Part shown: positions 1-5,939 of the stretch, one piece after another | How the letters are laid out: each line of letters begins with the position of its first letter | How positions within the stretch are numbered: the first letter of the stretch is position 1 | Assembly (NCBI GenBank): GCA_003232175.1 | Contig: QILX01000310.1 | Span: 1-7,484, forward strand | DNA length: 7,484 nt | Direction: 5' to 3' | Source: Hyphomicrobiales bacterium | Lineage (GTDB): Bacteria; Pseudomonadota; Alphaproteobacteria; Rhizobiales; SZUA-8 | Position numbers and translations under genes: made by a program | Notes under the pieces: generated by a model | What the model was told of the DNA's origin: nothing | The model's input: only the letters and a program-made list of their open reading frames with translations | Database searches by the model: none

Positions 1-601
1 GCGGGCAGCACCGGGCCAAGTTCGGGCTGAATGCGGCAGCGCACCGCGATGTAGATGATGAACAGCGCCGCCATCATCAGCCCGGGCACAATGCCTGCGA
101 GCCACAGCTGGCCGACCGGCTGGCGGGCGATCATGGCGTAGAGCACCAGTACTACCGAAGGCGGCACCAGGATGCCGAGGGACGAGCCGGCCTGTATGAC
201 CCCTGTGACCATACGTTTGTCATACCCCCGCTTTAAAAGCTCGGGCAGGGCGATAGTGGCGCCGATGGCCATGCCGGCGACTGACAGACCGTTCATGGCC
301 GAAATTAATACCATCAGGCCGATGGTGCCGATGGCTAGCCCGCCGCGCAGGCCCCCCATCCAGACGTGGAACATTTTGTAAAGGTCATCGGCGATGCCGG
401 ATTCAGACAGTACATATCCCATGAAGATAAACAGCGGCAGGGTGAGCAGGGGGTACCACTTCATCAGCTTCATCACCGAGCCGAAGGGGATGTTCGAGCC
501 GCCGGTGCGACCACACCGATGGCGGCAAAAACCCGCTGGCCGGTGAACATCATCATCATCATTGAGGAGAACATGATGAGCGCTATGTATTCGTAGCTCA
601 T
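1..601 (-). pseudogene. dctM: TRAP transporter large permease subunit (DctM type), frameshifted and cut by the window edge
   Basis: This is the large membrane subunit of a tripartite ATP-independent periplasmic (TRAP) transporter, which carries solute across the inner membrane driven by an ion gradient. The start ATG (601-599) overlaps the dctQ stop as ATGA. The first ~33 codons read MSYEYIALIMF..., then five Met, then TGQRVFAAIGVV. In this frame translation ends early at a stop near 473-475. From about 509 to position 1 the next frame is open with no stop and reads as typical DctM: GGSNIPFGSVMKL, KWYPLLTLPLFIFMGYVLSE, GLSVAGMAIGATIALPEL, and QAGSSLGILVPPSVVLVLY. The two halves are out of phase by a net loss of 1 mod 3 bases. 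Relatives have roughly seven more residues here (a hydrophobic stretch then WGTGG), so a deletion of about 20-25 nt is likely. The segments most resemble the FcbT3 (COG4664) branch, from memory. It is either a real null mutation or a sequencing or assembly error. The C-terminal half lies outside the window. Confidence 0.85.
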
Positions 602-1107
602 TCCAGCTCTACCCCGCGCAGCCGCGCCACGTCTTTGATAAAAGCAACGGTCGCCTGAAGCAGCATCAGAAATATGCCGAAAATGATGACAATTTTGATC
701 GGCGACATGTAAGGGCGCCAGGCTGTCGGGCTGCGCTCGGCGTATTGAAGGGAATAAACCGTGCTGTCGATGCCACCCCACAAAAGGATCAGCAAATAGG
801 TGATGAGAAAAAATATGGTGATGGCGTCGGCCCAGGCCCGGCCCCTGTCGGTCCAGGAGCCGTAGAAGAGGTCCATGCGCACATGGCTGCCCAGCTGGAG
901 GGCGTACGGACCACCGAGGATGAAATAGGTCACCATAGCGAATTGTGCCATTTCCAGTGTCCACAAGGACGGCAGCAAAAACATCTTCGAAAACGACGAC
1001 CACAACAGGATCGCCATCATCACAAACAGCAGATACATGACGATGCGGCCAACGCCGCGATTAAAGGCGTCAACGGCGCGGACATATGCGACTATCGGCC
1101 CGGGCAT
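598..1107 (-). CDS. dctQ: TRAP transporter small permease subunit (DctQ type)
   Basis: This 169-residue inner-membrane protein is the small subunit that pairs with DctM in a TRAP transporter. Four hydrophobic segments are visible at about residues 20-40, 50-70, 92-113 and 136-157, the usual DctQ topology. The segment LGGPYALQLGSHVRMDLFYGSW between helices 2 and 3 is the family signature (a GG-x-Y-L, H-V-R-x-D pattern). The C-terminal part (AERSPTAWRPYMSPIKIVI) fits the FcbT2 (COG4665) branch. The ATG start has a GAGG ribosome-binding site five bases upstream. The stop overlaps the dctM start by 4 bp, so the two are translationally coupled. The gene lies 87 bp downstream of the amidohydrolase gene on the same strand and is probably cotranscribed with it. 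The periplasmic binding protein (DctP) is not in the window, so the substrate is unknown. Confidence 0.93.
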   Translation of the reverse strand: MPGPIVAYVRAVDAFNRGVGRIVMYLLFVMMAILLWSSFSKMFLLPSLWTLEMAQFAMVTYFILGGPYALQLGSHVRMDLFYGSWTDRGRAWADAITIFFLITYLLILLWGGIDSTVYSLQYAERSPTAWRPYMSPIKIVIIFGIFLMLLQATVAFIKDVARLRGVELE

Positions 1108-1194
1108 CGGTACCTCGCGATTTTTTCAACTCGCCTGGCGCCGACACCTTCGGGCTGAACCTTTGTTCCAATGGCGGCCTCAGCGCCTGTCCAG

Positions 1195-1965
1195 TCATAC
1201 CGCCTCACGATGCACCTCACTTTTGTCCCCGGCATTGGAAATCGCCGCCGCCAACCGGTCGGCCCAAGCGTCAATGCCGGCGGCGTTGCCAAGGCAGTCA
1301 TTGCGGATTTCGATCATTGCGGTGGACAGGCTGCGCTTGTCGCCATGGGCGGACAGGGTGTGATAGACGCCGTCCGCCGGGCTATAGGGCTCGTTTTCGC
1401 CAATATACAGGCCGGTTTCACGGCGCAACTCGGTGAGCAGACGCAGTGCAAATTCTGATTTATTGTCGTGAATAATACCCGCCTGCCATGGGCGGTTCAG
1501 GCCTTTATAGGTCGGTGTGAAGCTGTGCAATGAGACAAGGTTGGTCAAATGCCCGGCCTGGGCACGGGCGTCAAGCAGCTTTTCCAATTGGGTGTGAAAC
1601 CCGGTGTAATAGGTATCAATTCGATTTTGTCGTTCCGCCGGGTCCAGGTTGCAATTCCCCGGTACAGGCGTTGCTTCACTGATTTGAGGGATCAGGTCTT
1701 TTGCGCCTTTGGACCGGTTGAGATCGATCACCAGCCTTGAGAACCCGGCAAACAAAAGCCCGCAGCCGAGGCGGGCTGATAAGCCTTTGGCCAGCTCAAA
1801 TGCGCCGATGTCCCAGGCAATATGAGCGCTTAAGTCCGATGTTCCAAGGCCAAGATTACTTAAGTGTTCGGGAATAAATCTCGATGCGTGCTCACACACG
1901 AAAACGAAATCGCCGGCGAGTACATCACCATTGAAATTGGCAACAATTGCTGTGGATCCGTCCAA
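1195..1965 (-). CDS. N-formylglutamate amidohydrolase family protein (COG3931 type)
   Basis: A probable zinc-dependent hydrolase of the N-formylglutamate amidohydrolase family, whose best-known reaction releases formate and glutamate from N-formylglutamate at the end of one histidine-degradation route. With a TTG start at 1965 it has 256 residues, a usual family length. Visible motifs are VCEHAS (23-28), HIAWDIGA (48-55), FSRLVIDLNR (75-84), LHSFTP with His147, ENEPYSP (190-196) and EIRND (219-223); the His and acidic residues probably bind metal. No other hut genes are present, so the true substrate may be a different formylated or acylated amino acid. The open frame extends to a TTG at 2055, but that codon falls in a likely promoter -35 and the frame then crosses a palindromic operator (2030-2047). 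A strong AGGAGG (2006-2001) precedes a CTG at 1992, an alternative non-AUG start. There is no usable ATG. It is probably the first gene of an operon with dctQ and dctM. Confidence 0.9.
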   Translation of the reverse strand: MDGSTAIVANFNGDVLAGDFVFVCEHASRFIPEHLSNLGLGTSDLSAHIAWDIGAFELAKGLSARLGCGLLFAGFSRLVIDLNRSKGAKDLIPQISEATPVPGNCNLDPAERQNRIDTYYTGFHTQLEKLLDARAQAGHLTNLVSLHSFTPTYKGLNRPWQAGIIHDNKSEFALRLLTELRRETGLYIGENEPYSPADGVYHTLSAHGDKRSLSTAMIEIRNDCLGNAAGIDAWADRLAAAISNAGDKSEVHREAV

Positions 1966-2028
1966 ACGCTTTTCGTCTCCCCCGATAATCAGTTTGGTGC
2001 CCTCCTGCCGCCCTGGTTGGTGTTCTGA

Positions 2029-2055
2029 ATTGTAATACCCGTTACAAAAATTCAA
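2029..2055 (-). promoter_or_regulatory. Candidate promoter of the amidohydrolase-TRAP operon
   Basis: On the minus strand TTGAAT (2055-2050) and TACAAT (2034-2029) resemble -35 and -10 hexamers, with 4/6 and 5/6 matches to the sigma-70 consensus. The 15-bp spacing is short. Transcription would start near 2022, upstream of the AGGAGG at 2006-2001. This fits a translation start at 1992 or 1965 and not at 2055. The overlapping palindrome supports regulation here. Confidence 0.4.
2030..2047. promoter_or_regulatory. Palindromic operator, probable RpiR-type regulator site
   Basis: A perfect inverted repeat, TTGTAA-TACCCG-TTACAA, with 6-bp arms and a 6-bp spacer. It lies between the divergent amidohydrolase and RpiR-type genes. 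Reading on the minus strand, it fills the space between a possible -35 (TTGAAT, 2055-2050) and overlaps a possible -10 (TACAAT, 2034-2029), the geometry of a repressor site. The half-site resembles the TGTAA/TTACA arms known for HexR, a member of the RpiR family, though the spacer here is one base longer. Assignment to the neighbouring regulator is inferred from position and symmetry. Confidence 0.6.
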
Positions 2056-2198
2056 AATCCGGCCAGGATGTATTGATTATTTTCGAGAATGCGGCAGAGT
2101 CAAGCCCAGATTTTTACACGATAGCCACTGGATGCCGGATCGATGCCAATCTGACGATTTGTTGACCGCTTTGGCGTCGTGGGAATGGGGGGATTGGC

Positions 2199-3113
2199 AT
2201 GGCAGGTGAAAATAATCGGGGTGCCGGCATCCCGGCAAATATGCCTGGCGCCCGTCCGCCTGTCGCAGCCTGGTTGCGAACCCGCATGGACCAGCTTACG
2301 GCCCGGGAGCGTAAAGTTGCCCATTTGCTGCTGTCCAATTACCCCATGGCGGGCCTTGAGACCGTGGCCGAATTTGCTCGCCGGGCTTCGGTCAGTGCGC
2401 CGACGGTTTTGCGATTTGTCGGCAAACTTGGTTTTACCGGTTATGCCGAATTTCAACGTCAGATCCGCGCCGAGCTTGATGCAAGGTTGCAATCGCCCCT
2501 GGGTAAAACCGTCCATATGCCTGAAGCGGGGGAGCAGGACTTACCGGAGGACAACAGCCTGCTGCAGCGTTTTGGTCAGGCGGTACAGGCGAATATCACC
2601 GAGACCCTTGCCACCATGCCGATTACCGAATTTGACGCCGTGGCGCGGCTTTTTGCCGCCACCGACAAGACCATCTCCATTGTCGGCGGCCGTTTCACCG
2701 ACCCGATCGCACGCTATATTGCTGTGCATCTGAAGGTCGTGCGGCCTAATGTCGTTCACCTCGCCGGCCAGATCGACAACTGGCGTGATCATCTGCTCGA
2801 TATGGGCCGGCGCGATGTGCTGGTGGTGGCCGATATCCGCCGTTATCAGAGCGCTGTGGTTGAGTTTGCCCAAGTAGCGCGGGCACAGGACGTTACCGTG
2901 GTGCTGATGACTGACCAGTGGCTATCCCCCGCCGCCGCCCACGCCCATCACATCCTTACAGCCCGTACGCCAGTTCCATCCAACTGGGACAGCTGCACAG
3001 CGCTGATGGTTGTCGCCGAAGCTCTCATAGCCAGCGCCACTGAACGCTGCTGGCCAATTGCCCGAAACCGCATTGAAAGACTTGAAACGCTGCGAGGCGG
3101 GGAGGGCGATTGA
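2199..3113 (+). CDS. MurR/RpiR family transcriptional regulator (HTH plus SIS domain)
   Basis: A 304-residue DNA-binding regulator. After a ~20-residue variable leader, residues about 23-97 form the RpiR-type helix-turn-helix domain: LTARERKVAHLLLSN, then ETVAEFARRASVSAPTVLRF with the recognition helix, then KLGFTGYAEFQRQIR. Residues about 157-285 form a SIS (sugar isomerase) fold that normally binds a phosphosugar or other small effector: ISIVGGRFTDPIARYIAVHL, DVLVVADIRRYQ, and VVLMTD. The ATG start has a G-rich ribosome-binding site (GGGGGGA, 2187-2193) five bases upstream. It is divergent from the amidohydrolase-TRAP operon and shares a ~230-bp control region with it, so it probably controls that operon and perhaps itself. 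The effector cannot be deduced. SIS proteins usually sense sugar phosphates, which is not an obvious match to an amidohydrolase; related regulators beside amino-acid genes exist. It converges with the hydrolase gene, 55 bp away. Confidence 0.93.
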   Translation: MAGENNRGAGIPANMPGARPPVAAWLRTRMDQLTARERKVAHLLLSNYPMAGLETVAEFARRASVSAPTVLRFVGKLGFTGYAEFQRQIRAELDARLQSPLGKTVHMPEAGEQDLPEDNSLLQRFGQAVQANITETLATMPITEFDAVARLFAATDKTISIVGGRFTDPIARYIAVHLKVVRPNVVHLAGQIDNWRDHLLDMGRRDVLVVADIRRYQSAVVEFAQVARAQDVTVVLMTDQWLSPAAAHAHHILTARTPVPSNWDSCTALMVVAEALIASATERCWPIARNRIERLETLRGGEGD

Positions 3114-3168
3114 TCACGAGCCCTTTGCGGGCAGGATGTGGATATTCCGCCAATGTCTCCTGCAATAT

Positions 3169-4191
3169 TTACTGCAAATCAGATATTTCCCACTGATCCA
3201 GGTGCCGCGGGCGCGGTTTGTCAACCAGCTCAAGCGTGCGCCCATCAATTTTACGGGTCGGGATAGCATGTCTGTCGATCGCGCCTTCCAGTGTCATGGC
3301 AAGATCGCGCGCGAACACCCGGTCGCCGATATGCCAGGAATGGTTGAATGTTCCGAAATAGGTCGATTGCGCCGGGTCCAGCGTTTGAAAATAAGCGCCG
3401 CACCCAACATTGACCGCCTTGTCTTTGGCGTCTTCAGGCAAACCAATGCGGCCAGCGCGCGGCGAAATTCCCAGGCGCTTGGCATTTGACACTGCTAGGA
3501 CGCTGTCGAAAGGGTTGGAATAATTGGTCAGGCGCATGATGCGGCGAAACATCGGTGTCGACCAATCGTCATCTCTGGAAAATCCTGCCGACGAAACGTC
3601 AGCGCCAACAAAGGCCACCTGACCAACGCGCCAGGAACTTTTAAACAGCTCGCCGTCCTTTTCCGCCTGAGCGAAGGCCTCCATGATGACATAGGCGCCG
3701 GTGGAATGGCCGATCAGATGGATATTGGTCTCGCATCCATCTTGCTGACCCCTGGCGAGCAGTTTCACGCCTTTTGAGACCAGCGAAATCGCAACTTCAG
3801 CGGCATCCCACCGGTCTTCAAGATAATTGAGCGTATTGTTGTCGCTCGGCCAGTCAAATCCGATGACAACACCCCTCCAACCCTCTGCATTTAGATCTCT
3901 GGCGAGCTGTCTCTGCCGCTTCAGCACAATTTCCAAATCGTTGTTGTAGCCGTGAATGAATATCAGGACATCGCCGGTTGGACTGATCGAATTTGGGTTG
4001 CAGTCCCCATCGGCAAGGTCCTGGACTTCCTTCAGCCAGCGCCTGACGCCACCCTTGCCCGCGACTTGGTGCGAGGGGGTTGGAATTGTAACATTGGCTG
4101 GAATTTTCAGATAGCGGATCGGTCCTGGCTCGGCATCAAAGGCGTTCTGCTGGATGCGTCGCGCGGTGATCTGGTAGTCAAATACGGTCAT
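3169..4191 (-). CDS. Alpha/beta hydrolase, DUF900 type
   Basis: A 340-residue predicted serine hydrolase of the alpha/beta fold, matching in pattern the DUF900 (COG4782) group. In order: a ~70-residue N-terminal extension with no signal peptide or membrane segment; VLIFIHGYNND (75-85), the oxyanion-side HG motif; GVVIGFDWPSD (107-117) and LNYLEDRWDAAEVA (121-134), characteristic of DUF900; and the nucleophile elbow GHSTG with Ser163. Asp198 or Asp229 and His284 or His287 are candidates for the remaining triad members. The protein is probably cytoplasmic, and the substrate is unknown. The ATG start has GGAGGGG about 13 bases upstream, which is rather distant. It stands alone on the minus strand, divergent from recA (306-bp gap) and convergent with the RpiR-type gene. 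I see no functional link to either neighbour. Identification to family is firm; reaction and role are not. Confidence 0.88.
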   Translation of the reverse strand: MTVFDYQITARRIQQNAFDAEPGPIRYLKIPANVTIPTPSHQVAGKGGVRRWLKEVQDLADGDCNPNSISPTGDVLIFIHGYNNDLEIVLKRQRQLARDLNAEGWRGVVIGFDWPSDNNTLNYLEDRWDAAEVAISLVSKGVKLLARGQQDGCETNIHLIGHSTGAYVIMEAFAQAEKDGELFKSSWRVGQVAFVGADVSSAGFSRDDDWSTPMFRRIMRLTNYSNPFDSVLAVSNAKRLGISPRAGRIGLPEDAKDKAVNVGCGAYFQTLDPAQSTYFGTFNHSWHIGDRVFARDLAMTLEGAIDRHAIPTRKIDGRTLELVDKPRPRHLDQWEISDLQ

Positions 4192-4367
4192 GGCGATTCT
4201 GTTGCCCCTCCAACACTGAAATATGGCTGTAGTCTATGGTAAGCCAAAATTATGGCTGAAACCGAATTCCGCAATATGGAAAATCAACAGGTTTCGCCGT
4301 TTGGACAAGGCCTCATTGGCAAATCCTGTAATTCAAATTTTGAAACATTATACGAAATTTGATCATG

Positions 4368-4382
4368 GAACGTTCTGCGAAC
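4368..4382 (+). promoter_or_regulatory. LexA (SOS) box of recA
   Basis: GAAC-GTTCTGC-GAAC is an exact match to the alphaproteobacterial LexA operator GAAC-N7-GAAC. It lies 116 bp upstream of the recA start and directly upstream of the probable -10 element. LexA bound here would block RNA polymerase, and RecA-stimulated LexA cleavage after DNA damage would relieve it. Confidence 0.92.
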
Positions 4383-4396
4383 AAAGCATATATACT
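4368..4396 (+). promoter_or_regulatory. Probable recA promoter
   Basis: TATACT (4391-4396) matches five of six -10 positions. The -35 region falls inside the LexA box (around 4366-4373) and is a poor match to TTGACA, as is common for alphaproteobacterial promoters. Transcription would begin near 4403, giving a leader of about 95 nt. The assignment rests on the -10 match and overlap with the SOS box. Confidence 0.5.
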
Positions 4397-4497
4397 CACA
4401 ATTACAACATGTTAAAAAAAGTGCTTTGTGAAAAGAACAAAGTGTGCACATTAGAAACTTGAATGGAATCCAACGTTGTGAAATAAGGATGGAACCG

Positions 4498-5574
4498 ATG
4501 GCGCAGAACAACCTTCGCCTTGTTGAGAAAGATGGCATGGACAAGAGTAAGGCGTTGGAAGCGGCGCTCAGCCAGATTGAGCGGAACTTCGGCAAGGGCT
4601 CGATAATGAAGCTCGGTGCCGATGGCGCTATCGCCGAAATCGAATCCGTTTCAACCGGATCCCTGGGGCTTGATATCGCACTTGGTATTGGCGGTCTGCC
4701 GCGCGGGCGGGTGGTTGAAATCTATGGCCCGGAATCTTCCGGCAAAACCACTTTGGCGCTTCATGTCGTGGCGGAGGCCCAGAAGGCAGGTGGCGTGTGT
4801 GCGTTTGTCGATGCCGAGCATGCACTTGATCCTGCCTATGCGCGCAAATTGGGAGTTGATGTCAATGAGTTGCTCATTTCCCAGCCCGATACCGGCGAGC
4901 AGGCGCTGGAGATTACCGACACCCTGGTCAGGTCGGGCGCCATTGAGGTTTTGGTCATTGATTCCGTCGCCGCACTGACGCCGCGGGCCGAGCTTGAAGG
5001 TGAAATGGGCGATTCGCTGCCAGGGCTCCAGGCACGGCTGATGAGTCAGGCGTTGAGGAAACTCACCGGATCGATTTCCAAATCCCGGTGTATGGTCATC
5101 TTCATCAATCAGATCCGCATGAAGATCGGGGTCATGTATGGCAGTCCAGAGACCACCACCGGAGGCAATGCCCTCAAATTCTATGCGTCCGTAAGGCTTG
5201 ATATCCGTCGTATCGGTGCGATCAAGGACCGCGATGAGGTTGTTGGCAACCAAACCCGGGTCAAGGTGGTGAAAAACAAGGTGGCGCCACCCTTCCGCCA
5301 GGTTGAATTCGACATCATGTATGGCGAGGGGATTTCCAAGATGGGCGAATTGATCGATCTTGGGGTCAAGGCCGGCATTGTTGAAAAATCGGGCTCCTGG
5401 TACTCCTATGACAGCCAGCGTCTTGGTCAGGGGCGCGAAAACGCCAAGTCATTTTTGATTGAAAACCCTGAGATCGCATCGACCATTGAAGCCTTGATCC
5501 GTAAAGATGCCGGTGTTGTTGAGGGTGATTCCGAATCGGCGGTGAATAAAGAAAATTCTGTGGCCGAAGTTTAG
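4498..5574 (+). CDS. recA: Recombinase A (RecA)
   Basis: A complete 358-residue RecA, the ATP-dependent strand-exchange protein of homologous recombination and co-protease for LexA cleavage. Visible elements: N-terminal helix (LEAALSQIERNFGKGSIMKLG), Walker A GPESSGKT (77-84), the DAEHALDP segment with the catalytic Glu107, Walker B VLVIDS (151-156), loop L1 around EGEMGD (167-172), loop L2 from NQIRMKIGVMYG to TTGGNALKFYAS (204-231) including Gln205, and a C-terminal domain ending in a weakly acidic tail. I chose the ATG at 4498 because the family starts MAQNNLRLVEKD-like and AAGGA lies 8 bases upstream. The in-frame ATG at 4489 and GTG at 4444 would add unconserved residues, and 4489 overlaps the ribosome-binding site. 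Regulation by LexA is indicated by the upstream SOS box. There is no recX downstream. No residue is anomalous. Confidence 0.99.
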   Translation: MAQNNLRLVEKDGMDKSKALEAALSQIERNFGKGSIMKLGADGAIAEIESVSTGSLGLDIALGIGGLPRGRVVEIYGPESSGKTTLALHVVAEAQKAGGVCAFVDAEHALDPAYARKLGVDVNELLISQPDTGEQALEITDTLVRSGAIEVLVIDSVAALTPRAELEGEMGDSLPGLQARLMSQALRKLTGSISKSRCMVIFINQIRMKIGVMYGSPETTTGGNALKFYASVRLDIRRIGAIKDRDEVVGNQTRVKVVKNKVAPPFRQVEFDIMYGEGISKMGELIDLGVKAGIVEKSGSWYSYDSQRLGQGRENAKSFLIENPEIASTIEALIRKDAGVVEGDSESAVNKENSVAEV

Positions 5575-5801
5575 CCGCCGTCACTCACACTTTAGGACCA
5601 TGGAGCGGGGCTTGGTGTTGGTTGCAATGTTTTTCGATGAAAACGAGCATACTCTGGCCAACAAAAATCTGTACGTGGCGGTATTTGCTCTGCGTGCTGG
5701 AGGGTTCAGTTTGTTACGGTAAAGAAGGTCAAGCGTGCTGATGCTGGGCAGATGCGCTGGGACAGGTAAAGGCTAGGCATGTGGGTGCACAAAATTAGTC
5801 G

Positions 5802-5807
5802 TATATT
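5802..5807 (+). promoter_or_regulatory. Possible -10 element of an alaS promoter
   Basis: TATATT matches five of six sigma-70 -10 positions and sits in an AT-rich patch. No good -35 lies 16-18 bp upstream, so support is weak. If real, transcription would start near 5814, and the alaS transcript would carry a leader of about 180 nt including the structured region. Confidence 0.3.
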
Positions 5808-5853
5808 TTGGATTGGGTTGCAAATTCTTATGCAGCATCGTGCGAAGGTGGAC

Positions 5854-5939
5854 AGGCGCTGGGCGCCCCTGTTAGAGACATCAGGGGCAGTCGGCTATAA
5901 GTTCTTTCGGTAGCGGTCGACTAACAGATCGCCAGCCCT
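5854..5939 (+). promoter_or_regulatory. Structured RNA candidate upstream of alaS
   Basis: Pairing by eye gives an extended imperfect hairpin. The outer stem of about 10 bp (5854-5865 with 5930-5939; AGG-c-GCTGG-g-CG against CGCCAGC-CCT) has two single-base bulges. A 3/2 internal loop follows, then CTGTTAG (5869-5875) with CTAACAG (5921-5927), a 5'-side bulge of about 15 nt, and an apical stem whose core GCTA (5894-5897) pairs with TAGC (5911-5914). A competing fold uses GCCCCTG (5865-5871) with CAGGGGC (5882-5888), followed by AGTCG/CGACT (5889-5893, 5918-5922). It could be an alaS leader element or a separate small RNA; the strand is assumed from alaS. I do not recognise a known RNA family. 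Confidence 0.4.

Larger units (their letters stand above)
4192..4497. other. Divergent intergenic region between the hydrolase gene and recA
   Basis: This 306-bp AT-rich stretch contains no credible gene. Towards the hydrolase it carries a repeated TATGGCTG (4222-4229 and 4251-4258) with an inverted AGCCA (4242-4246) between. Towards recA it has an 8-bp inverted repeat TCAAATTT-N14-AAATTTGA (4333-4362), the LexA box (4368-4382), a -10 like TATACT (4391-4396) and a short stem-loop in the presumed leader (4421-4449). Confidence 0.8.

Noticed and set aside
745..1158. Plus-strand open frame opposite dctQ
   Set aside because: It is a His/Gln-rich shadow of a well-supported membrane protein gene on the other strand.
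2179..2733. Plus-strand open frame overlapping the start of the RpiR-type gene in another phase
   Set aside because: The peptide is rich in Pro, Arg and Cys with no domain, while the overlapping frame encodes a clear HTH-SIS protein.
3114..3168. Bidirectional terminator between the convergent regulator and hydrolase genes
   Set aside because: Only a 4-bp GCCC/GGGC stem (3120-3132) is visible, without a T-run on either strand.
4435..4449. A possible second LexA half-site pair, GAAC-N7-GCAC
   Set aside because: Only one of the two half-sites is exact, and it lies inside the presumed transcribed leader; the perfect site at 4368 explains regulation.
4444..4497. In-frame GTG at 4444 as the recA start, or ATG at 4489
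   Set aside because: The added residues do not look like RecA, and the ribosome-binding site AAGGA is correctly placed only for the ATG at 4498.
4651..5253. Long antisense open frame across recA
   Set aside because: The sense strand is unmistakable RecA; the antisense peptide shows no family pattern and reflects codon bias.
5600..5722. A 40-codon plus-strand frame between recA and alaS (starts MERGLVLVAMFF)
   Set aside because: The only Shine-Dalgarno-like AGGA is 2 bases from the ATG, the peptide resembles nothing I know, and such a length is expected by chance.
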